Shown here one piece after another: positions 16,425-24,521 of a stretch of DNA of 33,133 bases. A program made the position numbers and the translations under genes. This DNA comes from Planctomycetota bacterium. GTDB taxonomy: Bacteria; Planctomycetota; Phycisphaerae; Sedimentisphaerales; Anaerobacaceae. The DNA lies in NCBI GenBank assembly GCA_013349615.1, contig DUZJ01000037.1, forward strand, positions 1-33,133. Reading direction: 5' to 3'. The notes beneath the pieces were generated by a model. That model saw only the letters and a program-made list of their open reading frames with translations, had not been told where the DNA came from and searched no databases. Position 1 is the first letter of the stretch; every line of letters begins with the position of its first letter.

Positions 16425-18239
16425 ATGAGCAGGCAAACAAGAAGAGAATTTTTGAAAACATTCGGTTCGGCAGCAGCTTCTTGTTGTGCGCTATCTGTAT
16501 TGCCCGGCTGTGCAAGTGCAGGGCGAGTCGCGGGGACGGAAAGAAAGCGGCCGAACGTCATCCTGATTATGACCGATGACCAGGGTTGGGGTGACATACG
16601 CTCACACGGAAACGACAAAATCGACACACCGGTGATGGATAACCTCGCTGACAGTGGGGCCCGGTTCGAGCGTTTTTTTGTCAGCCCCGTTTGCGCGCCG
16701 ACGCGGGCGAGTTTGCTGACCGGCCGGTACCACCTACGCACCGGTACGCACGGGGTGACACGCGGCAGAGAGAATATGCGGAGCGAGCAAGTTACAATCG
16801 CCGAGACGCTTAAGCAGGCCGGCTACGCTACAGGATGCTTCGGCAAATGGCACAATGGTGCGCATTATCCCCATAATCCCAACGGGAAGGGCTTCGACGA
16901 GTTCCTCGGCTTCTGCTGTGGACACTGGAACAACTACTTCAATACCACGCTCGAACGCAATGGCCGGCCCACAAGAACAAAAGGCTACATCACCGATGTA
17001 CTAACGGATGCGGCGATTCAGTTTATTGAAGATAATAAAGAGCGTCCCTTTTTCTGTTACGTGCCCTACAACGCTCCGCATTCGCCGTTCCAGGTGCCGG
17101 ACAGATATTTCGATAAGTACAAGAAACGCGCTCTTGATGACAAGCTCGCCTGTATCTACGGGATGTGTGAAAATCTCGACGACAATATCGGGCGGATTCT
17201 GAAATGCCTTGATGAGTTGAAATTGAGCGACAACACGATAGTCTTATTCCTGACAGATAACGGCCCCAATTCCGAGCGTTATAACGGTGATATGAAAGGT
17301 CGCAAAGGAAGCGTGCATGAAGGTGGGATACGTGTGCCGCTTTTCATCCGCTGGCCGGGACATATCAAGCCGGGCTCCAACGTTACTCAGATTGCCGCCC
17401 ACATCGACGTATTTGCCACAATCGTCGAACTGTGCGGCGTGCCAATGCGTGACACGCTGGGCCAGGATGGCGTCAGCCTCGTGCCGCTGTTGAAAGGTAA
17501 ATCTGCGAACTGGCCCGACCGTATGCTATTTACATTCAGATGTCCCGGAGGACAGATATCAAGAATCACGGGCTCTGTCCGTACGCAGCGGTGGCGGGCG
17601 GTTAAAGGCAGGAATCGCTGGGAACTGTATGATATGGTCAGTGACCCAGGCCAGAAGAAAAATGTTTCTAAAGAATACCCGGCAATTGTGGAGAAACTAA
17701 GCTCCGCTTTCGAGGCGACCGCGTCTGATGTTACCAAGGCCGGATTTGCCCCCCTGCCAATACCCATCGGCTATCCACAACGGCCGGTGGTTACTCTACC
17801 TGGACATGAGGCGTCTCTTGAACCTCTTTCCAAGAAGGGGATTAGTTATAACGGCCGAGCCGGTTGGGCCAACGACTGGGTCACTAACTGGACCAGCACG
17901 GAGGCGTATCCCTGGTGGGAGGTCGAGGTGGTCCGAGCCGGTCGCTTTGAGGTAACACTGATGTATATCTGCCCGAAGGAGAATGTCGGCGTGAGGGTAC
18001 GAGTGGAAATTGGCGGCAAAAGCCTGGAGGGCGTGGTGAGCAGAGCACATAACCCTGAACCCATCCCCAGCCCCGACCGGGTCCGGCGTGGCGAGGTCTA
18101 TGAAAAAATCTGGGCGCCGCTGACCCTCGGCACTGTTGGGCTAAGCAAGGGGCGCACAAAACTTATCGTCCGAGCCGTGGAGATTCCCGGGGACAAGGCG
18201 TTCGACCTTAAGGCGGTGCGACTACAATGCCTGGACTAA
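16425..18239 (+). CDS. Tat-exported arylsulfatase-type sulfatase 2
   Basis: This 604-residue sulfatase is a paralogue of the previous gene, sharing the whole signal layout (QTRREFLKT, then VLPGC at Cys 29). The catalytic domain starts RPNVILIMTDDQGWGD, has CAPTR at 90-94 followed by ASLLTGRYHLRTGTHG, GKWHNG at about 145, the FLTDNGPN metal ligands, and GGIRVPLFIRWPG. A C-terminal beta-sandwich module runs from about 430 (WWEVEVVRAGRFEVTLMY) to the end and may bind carbohydrate. It starts 20 bases after sulfatase 1, so the two are an operon. The large sequence difference between the two catalytic domains suggests different sulfate positions or sugars rather than redundancy. Confidence 0.95.
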   Translation: MSRQTRREFLKTFGSAAASCCALSVLPGCASAGRVAGTERKRPNVILIMTDDQGWGDIRSHGNDKIDTPVMDNLADSGARFERFFVSPVCAPTRASLLTGRYHLRTGTHGVTRGRENMRSEQVTIAETLKQAGYATGCFGKWHNGAHYPHNPNGKGFDEFLGFCCGHWNNYFNTTLERNGRPTRTKGYITDVLTDAAIQFIEDNKERPFFCYVPYNAPHSPFQVPDRYFDKYKKRALDDKLACIYGMCENLDDNIGRILKCLDELKLSDNTIVLFLTDNGPNSERYNGDMKGRKGSVHEGGIRVPLFIRWPGHIKPGSNVTQIAAHIDVFATIVELCGVPMRDTLGQDGVSLVPLLKGKSANWPDRMLFTFRCPGGQISRITGSVRTQRWRAVKGRNRWELYDMVSDPGQKKNVSKEYPAIVEKLSSAFEATASDVTKAGFAPLPIPIGYPQRPVVTLPGHEASLEPLSKKGISYNGRAGWANDWVTNWTSTEAYPWWEVEVVRAGRFEVTLMYICPKENVGVRVRVEIGGKSLEGVVSRAHNPEPIPSPDRVRRGEVYEKIWAPLTLGTVGLSKGRTKLIVRAVEIPGDKAFDLKAVRLQCLD

Positions 18240-18272
18240 CACCATATAAAAACTAAAGTTTCTATGATTGAT

Positions 18273-18280
18273 AAGGAAGG
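18273..18280 (+). promoter_or_regulatory. Ribosome binding site that sets the start at 18288
   Basis: AAGGAAGG lies 7 bases before ATG 18288. The in-frame ATG at 18264 precedes this site and is less likely. Confidence 0.75.
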
Positions 18281-18287
18281 CCAAACA

Positions 18288-19742
18288 ATGAATACCTCTG
18301 ATTATACTCGACGTGGTTTTCTAAAAACCATTGGTGTGGGGGCTGCATCGTTGGCAATGTCAGGCTGTGTGAGTATGGGCCAAATTGTGGGTGTGGAAAG
18401 GAAACGGCCGAATATTCTTTTTATATTCGCAGACGACCAGTGTTTCGAGACCCTGCGGTCCCTCGGCAATGACGAGATACAAACGCCCAACCTCGACAAG
18501 CTCGTCCGCGGCGGCGTAACGTTTACCCACACGTATAACCAGGGCGCATGGCACGGTGCGGTCTGCGTGGCAAGCCGTACTATGCTTAACACCGGACGAT
18601 TCCTCTGGCATGCCAAAAACGCAGAACCAACTCTCAACGACGAAGCAGCAAAGGGGAGGTTCTGGTCCCAATACATGAAACAGGCCGGGTATGATACGTA
18701 TATGAGCGGCAAGTGGCACGTCAAGATCGACCCGAAGAAAATCTTCGACAACGTCACCAACGTCCGCCCCGGTATGCCCAACCAGACAAAGCAAGGATAT
18801 AACCGCCCCATCGAAGGCAGGAAGGACGTGTGGAGTCCTTATGATACGAAATTCGGCGGCTTCTGGAAAGGCGGCAAACACTGGAGTGAAGTTTTAGGCG
18901 ACGACGCTGAACAGTTCCTCACACAAGCCGCAACAAGCAACAATCCCTTCTTTATGTACCTGGCTTTTAACGCCCCCCACGACCCGCGACAGTCGCCCAG
19001 GGAATACGTCGACAAATATCCGCTTGACAAGGTCAAGGTGCCGTTAAACTATCAGGATGAATACGAGTACAAGGACGCGATCGGATGCGGCAAAAATCTT
19101 CGCGATGAAAAACTGGGCCCATTCCCCCGAACCAAATATGCCGTCAAAGTTCACCGTCAGGAATACTATGCGATAATCACGCACATGGACGCGCAAGTGG
19201 GGCGCATTTTCGACGCACTCGAAAAAACCGGCAAGGCCGACAACACATACATCTTCTTCACCGCCGACCACGGGCTGGCGGTCGGTCATCACGGGCTGTT
19301 CGGTAAACAGAACATGTTCGACCACAGCGTAAGAGTGCCCCTGATGGTCAAAGGCCCGAATGTGGAGAAAAACAAAAAAATCGACTCCCCCATCTATCTC
19401 CAGGATATTATGGCAACTTCGCTCGAACTTGCCGGAGTAGAAATACCAGCCCAGGTCCAGTTTAAGAGCCTGCTGCCCCTTATCGAAGGCAAAAGTAAAC
19501 AATCTTATGACGCTATTTACGGCGGCTATATGAAACTCCAGCGGATGATCACCATGGACGGTTACAAGATGATATATTATCCCAAAATCGATAAGACGCT
19601 GCTTTATGCTCTAAGGAATGACCCCATGGAAATAAAAAACATCGCAGACGCTCCGCCAAATGCAGGAATTATCAAAAAGCTCAAAAAGCGTTTCAAACAA
19701 CTGCAAAAAGAAACCGGTGATACGCTTTCGATTTCGAATTAA
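18288..19742 (+). CDS. Tat-exported sulfatase 3 with CxAxR active-site motif
   Basis: This protein has 484 residues. The signal YTRRGFLKTIG ends in MSGC (Cys 27). The catalytic domain begins RPNILFIFADDQCFE. The sequence around the formylglycine site is CVASRTMLNTGRF (Cys 93), so the usual proline is alanine (CxAxR instead of CxPxR), while the flanking LNTGR is kept. GKWHVK, FTADHG (metal ligands) and the family's HDPRQSP loop are present. The order of loops is closer to choline-sulfatase and iduronate-2-sulfatase-like members than to the first two genes, and no C-terminal extra module is present. It begins 48 bases after sulfatase 2 and probably belongs to the same transcript. The natural substrate is unknown. 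Confidence 0.93.
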   Translation: MNTSDYTRRGFLKTIGVGAASLAMSGCVSMGQIVGVERKRPNILFIFADDQCFETLRSLGNDEIQTPNLDKLVRGGVTFTHTYNQGAWHGAVCVASRTMLNTGRFLWHAKNAEPTLNDEAAKGRFWSQYMKQAGYDTYMSGKWHVKIDPKKIFDNVTNVRPGMPNQTKQGYNRPIEGRKDVWSPYDTKFGGFWKGGKHWSEVLGDDAEQFLTQAATSNNPFFMYLAFNAPHDPRQSPREYVDKYPLDKVKVPLNYQDEYEYKDAIGCGKNLRDEKLGPFPRTKYAVKVHRQEYYAIITHMDAQVGRIFDALEKTGKADNTYIFFTADHGLAVGHHGLFGKQNMFDHSVRVPLMVKGPNVEKNKKIDSPIYLQDIMATSLELAGVEIPAQVQFKSLLPLIEGKSKQSYDAIYGGYMKLQRMITMDGYKMIYYPKIDKTLLYALRNDPMEIKNIADAPPNAGIIKKLKKRFKQLQKETGDTLSISN

Positions 19743-19961
19743 AAGTATCTAATTGTATTGATAGCTCTGAGTTGCTCAGATAATGAACCGCAACATTTTT
19801 CAGTTTGTTAACAGCGTACATTGGATAACCAGCACGCCGGCGGTAATTGCGGCTTAAAGGCTATAGCATCAGGTGGCGTGATAACAGAAACATGGGATTT
19901 TTGTTCTTGATTGTTTGTGACAGTCCGGTTAGGCTGACAAAGTGTTAACGGAGGTATAGTG

Positions 19962-20498
19962 GTGAGTAACGACAATAGCAATAAACAATTTGATGCTGAT
20001 GATATGGAGCAAGGCAAAGCAAACGCCTTTCGCGCACGAGATGTAATACCGGGGAGCCCTTCGCCGTACAAGAATACAACACAGCAGGAAGCTGGTTCTC
20101 CACAAACAAGCGAAAATGAGCCGCCCCCCCCTGCCGTGCCAAAGACATCGGTTGAACAGGAACACGGCGGCGAAAATGTCCACGAGGCGCGGTCGGAACA
20201 GATAAAACCGGTTGAAGATGTGCCGGCGGCACCCACAAAAACAGAGCAGCAAAAAAGCGAAATACCGAGATTTGACCTGGCTGAAAAGATTATGGTCAAG
20301 CAGCGCAGAATCACCGCAATAAGAAGAAAAGCTCCGGGCCAAAGAGATGAAGCTCAGAGCCAACAGCCAAAAGTTGAGTCAATTGGCTATACAATTGGGC
20401 CGTCGTCGGTGTTATCAGAACAAGAACGTATCATTGCTGAGATTGTAACAAGGGATATTGAAAAGTTTGTGCAGTGGCGGCACTTCAAGCGTCCATAA
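19962..20498 (+). CDS. Hypothetical low-complexity protein with a conserved-looking C-terminal helix
   Basis: I do not recognise this protein of about 178 residues. Residues 1-130 are polar and rich in Gln, Glu, Pro and Ser (NEPPPPAVPKTSVEQEHGGE), so probably disordered. The end (LSEQERIIAEIVTRDIEKFV plus QWRHFKRP) looks like an ordered amphipathic helix and may be the conserved part. There is no signal peptide or membrane segment. Two adjacent GTG starts (19959, 19962) are possible. GGAGG at 19950-19954 fits the second better. The base composition resembles neighbouring genes, supporting a real gene. It ends 2 bases before a hairpin. Confidence 0.55.
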   Translation: MSNDNSNKQFDADDMEQGKANAFRARDVIPGSPSPYKNTTQQEAGSPQTSENEPPPPAVPKTSVEQEHGGENVHEARSEQIKPVEDVPAAPTKTEQQKSEIPRFDLAEKIMVKQRRITAIRRKAPGQRDEAQSQQPKVESIGYTIGPSSVLSEQERIIAEIVTRDIEKFVQWRHFKRP

Positions 20499-20520
20499 CT
20501 GGTAATTGGTAAATTACCAG
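20499..20520 (+). terminator. Hairpin after the low-complexity gene, possible terminator
   Basis: CTGGTAATT (20499-20507) pairs perfectly with AATTACCAG (20512-20520) around GGTA. No T-run follows directly, so termination is uncertain. It may instead be a palindromic repeat. Confidence 0.35.
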
Positions 20521-20580
20521 TTACCTGGTTATCTTCTTGCAATACAGGCCCGGACAATATAGATTACGATGGAATTACTC

Positions 20581-20671
20581 GGAGAGGTGACCGAGTGGCT
20601 TAAGGTAACGGTTTGCTAAACCGTCGTGGGGGTAAACGCCCCCACCGCGGGTTCGAATCCCGCCCTCTCCG
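20581..20671 (+). tRNA. tRNA-Ser (anticodon GCU)
   Basis: The 91-nt sequence folds as a class II tRNA. The acceptor stem GGAGAGG pairs with CCTCTCC, with discriminator G at 20671. The anticodon stem ACGGT/ACCGT encloses the loop TTGCTAA (anticodon GCT at 20615-20617). A long variable arm, TGGGGG...CCCCCA, is typical of serine tRNAs. The T arm GCGGG-TTCGAAT-CCCGC is complete. CCA is not encoded. The gene sits where plus-strand and minus-strand genes converge. Confidence 0.97.
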
Positions 20672-20775
20672 TTATTGCCGACATTGTGGTTACAAACTCT
20701 TGAACTCCAGGCACTTGTAAAGTTTTCTCGATTTTTGACTGCACCGGAGCAGCAGAAAGTAGAGGGCATGCCTCA

Positions 20776-22887
20776 TCAAATTGGTCCAATGTAATTATGG
20801 GCGATAACCACGTCGTCGATATACAGGTGGTGGTCGCTTTTGGCAACCCAACTGCCGCCCAGGTAAAGATTCAGCCAGACCGCCTCAATCCTGAGTATAT
20901 CAACGTCGCGCATACGAACGTCTGTCTTTTCAAAGGCAGGCTGCCCGTCGACCCAGCCTCGCAGAATACCATCGTTTTTGCCCGGCGTATTCATCTTTAC
21001 GTACTGCTCAATGCAGTACCAGCGATTGTTTTCCAGGTAGCCGCGTTTTTCCGTGTCCCATATCCAATTGGAGCCGTAGCGGCCCTTCATATCCGCATGG
21101 TAACAGTAATAGCCGACAGGTGTTTTCCCATCGACCTGCCTATTGAACTGGCCGCGAGCCGACCATCCGTTACGCCCGTCCGACGGACGGCCGCCCCAAC
21201 CAGCCCGGCCATAAGTCCCGGAGATACCGGGCATCTTGCCCCCTCCTGCCGGATTCCAGTCGTCGGCCAACCTCAGGTAATAGCGGAAGTAAATCTCTTG
21301 TGGTTCCTGGCCGACCTGACCTTTGAAACGGTACATAATGCTCGCGCCGTAATGACCGCCGCGGTCGATCTTAATTCGCATCGCCCTGCCTGCATGCGGC
21401 TCGAACTTTCGTTCCGAATCTGATGAGACTACCTCGACGCGTTCCGGCCTGCTGCGCATACCGAATTGCTCGTACCATTTGTTAGACTCGAAGCCGCAAA
21501 AGAAAATGATGTCCTTTCTATCACGCAGAGATATTTCCGCCCCTTTGAAGTTTTTGTCTGCGAAGTCCATATACTGCTGCCAGTCGTATTCGGTCAAGCC
21601 GTGCCCGCCGGTGCGAATATGATACCCGACCTTGCCCTTTTGGATGGGGCTATTCAGAGCAGGCATCTTCTTGACGCCCAAACTCCTAAGCCCCAGAAGG
21701 TCGTAAACCGGCCCTGCATTCTTGCAGGCAAGAAACTCACCACGCGGGTCGGCCCAGAGGTCCTCATCGGCACTGGCCACATATACCGGCCGAGGCGCCA
21801 TCAATGCAATGAGCATGTGCTGGTCAACAGGCAGCCGGTCTTCTTCGCCGTTGTACTTCTTGAAATTATCACAGAACCAGTGAGGAAAACTTGTGTTAAT
21901 CCGCTTGACGGTTTCGCCGAAGCGTCTCCGTGATAATGCCGCGCCTCCGCAGCCGGAGTTGTTGGAAATCACTAATGCGAACCGCTCATCACGGGCTCCG
22001 GCCCAAAGCGAAGTCTTGCCAAGGCGCGAGTGACCAAGAACAGCAATCCGCTTATTATCTATGACTTCATCGCTCTCGAAGTAATCCATAGCCCGGCTAA
22101 GGCCCCACGCCCACGCACAGACCGAACCCCACGCATCCGGCGCACGTTTGCCGTCGACGAGCTTATCAAACACCGGATGTACGCCGTTTTTGAAACCGTC
22201 GTGGTAGTCAGGGTCAATGTCCCCATAGTAGATTGTTGCCAGGCCGTAGCCGCGTGAAAGAATCTTCTCGACCGGGTAGGATGAGGAACTACTTCCACGA
22301 GACCCCTCCGTTGCCTCGCGGCCACTGCGCATCCACCGAGTTGACAGCTTGATACCGGGGTGCGCGTTGATGGTATGGTTGCCGCCGAAATTCAAGATAA
22401 CGAAAGTTGGTACGGGCTTTTTGGCAGCGCCGGGTAGATAGATGAGGATGTCCATACTCGGCCCGTTTTCTTTACCGGTAAAGTTCACCGTTACCTGCTT
22501 ACGAGTAGCCAGGCCGTTAAGGGCCTTGTGCTTCAGGTCAAAAACCTTAAAAGTCATTCCTTTCGGCCGGCCAACCGGCGCCCTTCCGTAAACGTATTTG
22601 CGGAAAAGCTCAAGAATCTCAGGCCTGCGTCTCGTACGCCACATCTCGGCACCGGCAACCTTCGTCCCGTCAGCCAGCCACAGCGGCTGCGGCAAAGTAT
22701 AATCCGGCACCTTTTCCTCGTGGTAGATAATGTCCTTCCGACGCCGGGCGGCAGCGTCGGATAATTCGCGCCTGGCCTGCCAGCTTTTTTCCGCCTTAAC
22801 TACCGAAGCCTGTGCACGACTACGAACACACATAACACCTGTAACAATCAGAAAAAGCAGCCCAAGGATTAGATTATTTCTGCGCAT
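20776..22887 (-). CDS. CE15 glucuronoyl esterase-like domain fused to a PL14-like polysaccharide lyase domain
   Basis: The protein has 703 residues from ATG 22887, with a signal peptide at 1-26 (RNNLILGLLFLIVTGVMCV). Residues about 55-450 match carbohydrate esterase family 15, which cleaves esters on the carboxyl group of glucuronic acid. They include the nucleophile motif GHSRLGK (Ser about 287), then FALVISNNSGCGGAALSRR, LPVDQHMLIALMAPRPVYV and YHIRTGGHGLTEYDW (catalytic His about 429). Residues about 460-703 resemble PL14 lyases: IYFRYYLRLADDWN, GGGKMPGISGTYGRAGWGG, GWSARGQF, RGWVDG and HHLYIDDVVIA. The fusion implies esterase and lyase action on one uronate polymer. This is inferred, and the lyase residues cannot be assigned by eye. 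It is the last gene of the minus-strand run. Confidence 0.88.
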   Translation of the reverse strand: MRRNNLILGLLFLIVTGVMCVRSRAQASVVKAEKSWQARRELSDAAARRRKDIIYHEEKVPDYTLPQPLWLADGTKVAGAEMWRTRRRPEILELFRKYVYGRAPVGRPKGMTFKVFDLKHKALNGLATRKQVTVNFTGKENGPSMDILIYLPGAAKKPVPTFVILNFGGNHTINAHPGIKLSTRWMRSGREATEGSRGSSSSSYPVEKILSRGYGLATIYYGDIDPDYHDGFKNGVHPVFDKLVDGKRAPDAWGSVCAWAWGLSRAMDYFESDEVIDNKRIAVLGHSRLGKTSLWAGARDERFALVISNNSGCGGAALSRRRFGETVKRINTSFPHWFCDNFKKYNGEEDRLPVDQHMLIALMAPRPVYVASADEDLWADPRGEFLACKNAGPVYDLLGLRSLGVKKMPALNSPIQKGKVGYHIRTGGHGLTEYDWQQYMDFADKNFKGAEISLRDRKDIIFFCGFESNKWYEQFGMRSRPERVEVVSSDSERKFEPHAGRAMRIKIDRGGHYGASIMYRFKGQVGQEPQEIYFRYYLRLADDWNPAGGGKMPGISGTYGRAGWGGRPSDGRNGWSARGQFNRQVDGKTPVGYYCYHADMKGRYGSNWIWDTEKRGYLENNRWYCIEQYVKMNTPGKNDGILRGWVDGQPAFEKTDVRMRDVDILRIEAVWLNLYLGGSWVAKSDHHLYIDDVVIAHNYIGPI

Positions 22888-22892
22888 CGAAG

Positions 22893-22900
22893 ACCTCCTT
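22893..22900 (-). promoter_or_regulatory. Ribosome binding site that sets the CE15-PL14 start at 22887
   Basis: AAGGAGGT on the minus strand lies 5 bases before ATG 22887. The in-frame ATG at 22932 would add 15 charged residues before the signal peptide and has no comparable site. Confidence 0.85.
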
Positions 22901-23148
22901 TCCCGGTCGAGAGCACCGCCTTGCCCATCCAAGGCACGTCGCAGCGACCCGGCAACACTACTGTAACCAAAATGCTTCTGCTATTTACAGACTGACAAGT
23001 ACGCATCATCAACATTTTCTTACGTTTTAGCAAGTTTTTTTACCTGCGGCAGAACTTGCGGATTAATCTTTCAATGAAAACCAACCAAATGGCAATAGTG
23101 GACGACAAACATAAAACAAAAACGCTTTGCCTTCGACCTGATAGTTCG

Positions 23149-24336
23149 TTAACTCCCGCGTGGAGCGTATTGCGGGATTTTAATCGTCTCGGCGTCCTTG
23201 AGCGCCGACTGGTGAGCAATAATACCCGGCACAGTCATTGCAAGTGCCTCATAGATGTTCACCATCGGCTCGCGCTCTTCAAGAATGGACATAATGAACT
23301 CATTGGCCAAATGTCCGTGAGAGCCGCCATGTCCGCCTGCGGGCATACCTGGTGGAAGCGGTGGTCGAGCTATGTTGGGCAGCTCCTTCGCAGCACCGTG
23401 GTATTGGGTCCCGTCCATCCAACCTCGCTGACCAAACACCCGGCCCCTTTCCACAACAAGCCCGCGTATCCCCTTACACATAAGCATTCGTGATGAGCCG
23501 CCCTCGCTGGTTTGGAACAGCGCGACCTCGTCGCTGAACGGATTGTCGTACTTGTTGGCTCCTGGCTGATAGGCCGAAAATCCGGCATTGAAGCCGACGC
23601 AGGAGACCGAGGTGAATCGCTTGCCGGTCACGCCGACATAGTAGGCGGTCGAATGTGTGGGGTACCACAGGGGCGGCGAACCGATTCGCCAGCCTTTGAA
23701 CGAATCGATAGGCTTGGTACCATAGTGATAGTATTCCCCCTCGGAGTAGATGAGTCGTCCGAATCCTCCGGCCTGGTATATCCGCCGCATCGCATAGCAG
23801 TCGGCCCGGAAGCAGCTCGTCTCGGCCATCATATATTTCAGGCCGGTCTCCCGGACTGTCTCCAAAAGATGCTCGGCATCTTCGATTGAGCCATAGACCG
23901 CGGGAACGGCGGTCATCACATGCTTGCCGTGCTTGAGCACGTCCATGCAGTGCCGGGCGTGGCTGGGAGCATCGGTCGCGACGAAAACCGCCTCTATCTT
24001 GTCGTCCTTCACCAATACCTCTAACGACTCGTATGATTTGTCACACCGGCACGCCTTCATCAGCCCCCTGCGACGGTCGGGAATCAAATCGCTGACAGCA
24101 ACGATTTCGACATTCGGGTGGTCCTGAAATCCGAAAGCCGCACCAAAACGGCATACGCCGTAACCGACAATTCCAACACGTACCTTGCGGTCGGAGACAG
24201 GTTTCCAAACTCTTCTTTGTTGCCCCTCTTGAGCGTTCACCGCTCGCGAAGGAAATCCACCAGCTACAAAAGCCCCCAACGAGACCGTTCCCAGCCTGGC
24301 CAGGAAATCGCGCCGATAAATAGGATTGTCTGACAT
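23149..24336 (-). CDS. Tat-exported Gfo/Idh/MocA family protein
   Basis: This protein of 395 residues starts with a twin-arginine signal (IYRRDFLARLGTVSLGAFVA, to about residue 35). The Rossmann domain follows, about residues 50-170, with VRVGIVGYGVCRFG binding NAD(P) and VEIVAVSDLIPDR. The usual EKP motif with its catalytic lysine is replaced by AVPA in GKHVMTAVPAVYGS. The C-terminal substrate domain has WYPTHSTAYYVGVTGKRF and GGHGGSHGHLANEFI. The lysine loss and the PTH block recall GH109-type NAD-dependent glycosidases, but that assignment is an inference. A strong AGGAGGT precedes ATG 24336. It lies between the CE15-PL14 gene and a secreted unknown, which suggests sugar handling outside the cytoplasm. 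Confidence 0.85.
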   Translation of the reverse strand: MSDNPIYRRDFLARLGTVSLGAFVAGGFPSRAVNAQEGQQRRVWKPVSDRKVRVGIVGYGVCRFGAAFGFQDHPNVEIVAVSDLIPDRRRGLMKACRCDKSYESLEVLVKDDKIEAVFVATDAPSHARHCMDVLKHGKHVMTAVPAVYGSIEDAEHLLETVRETGLKYMMAETSCFRADCYAMRRIYQAGGFGRLIYSEGEYYHYGTKPIDSFKGWRIGSPPLWYPTHSTAYYVGVTGKRFTSVSCVGFNAGFSAYQPGANKYDNPFSDEVALFQTSEGGSSRMLMCKGIRGLVVERGRVFGQRGWMDGTQYHGAAKELPNIARPPLPPGMPAGGHGGSHGHLANEFIMSILEEREPMVNIYEALAMTVPGIIAHQSALKDAETIKIPQYAPRGS

Positions 24337-24416
24337 TGCCTTACCTCCTTAATCCGAAATTTCCCATAAACAAATGTATGTCCTTGTTTAGCTATGACAC
24401 TAAGTCTCGTTCCTGA

Positions 24417-24444
24417 AGAATAGCAAATCTGTTTGAAAATTCAA
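24417..24444 (-). promoter_or_regulatory. Candidate promoter for the Gfo/Idh/MocA gene
   Basis: On the minus strand, TTGAAT (24444-24439) and TATTCT (24422-24417) are 16 bases apart. A start near 24410 gives a leader of about 74 nt. Confidence 0.45.
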
Positions 24445-24521
24445 GCGTTTTAGCGTTTTCTTCCCAACATCACCGCACTGAAGACAAGAACAGCGATTTA
24501 CTCGCGCAATTCTGTGCATTT

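Noticed and set aside
20797-22257. Several plus-strand frames of 75-208 codons opposite the CE15-PL14 gene
   Set aside because: They are shadows of a high-GC gene, without domains or initiation signals.
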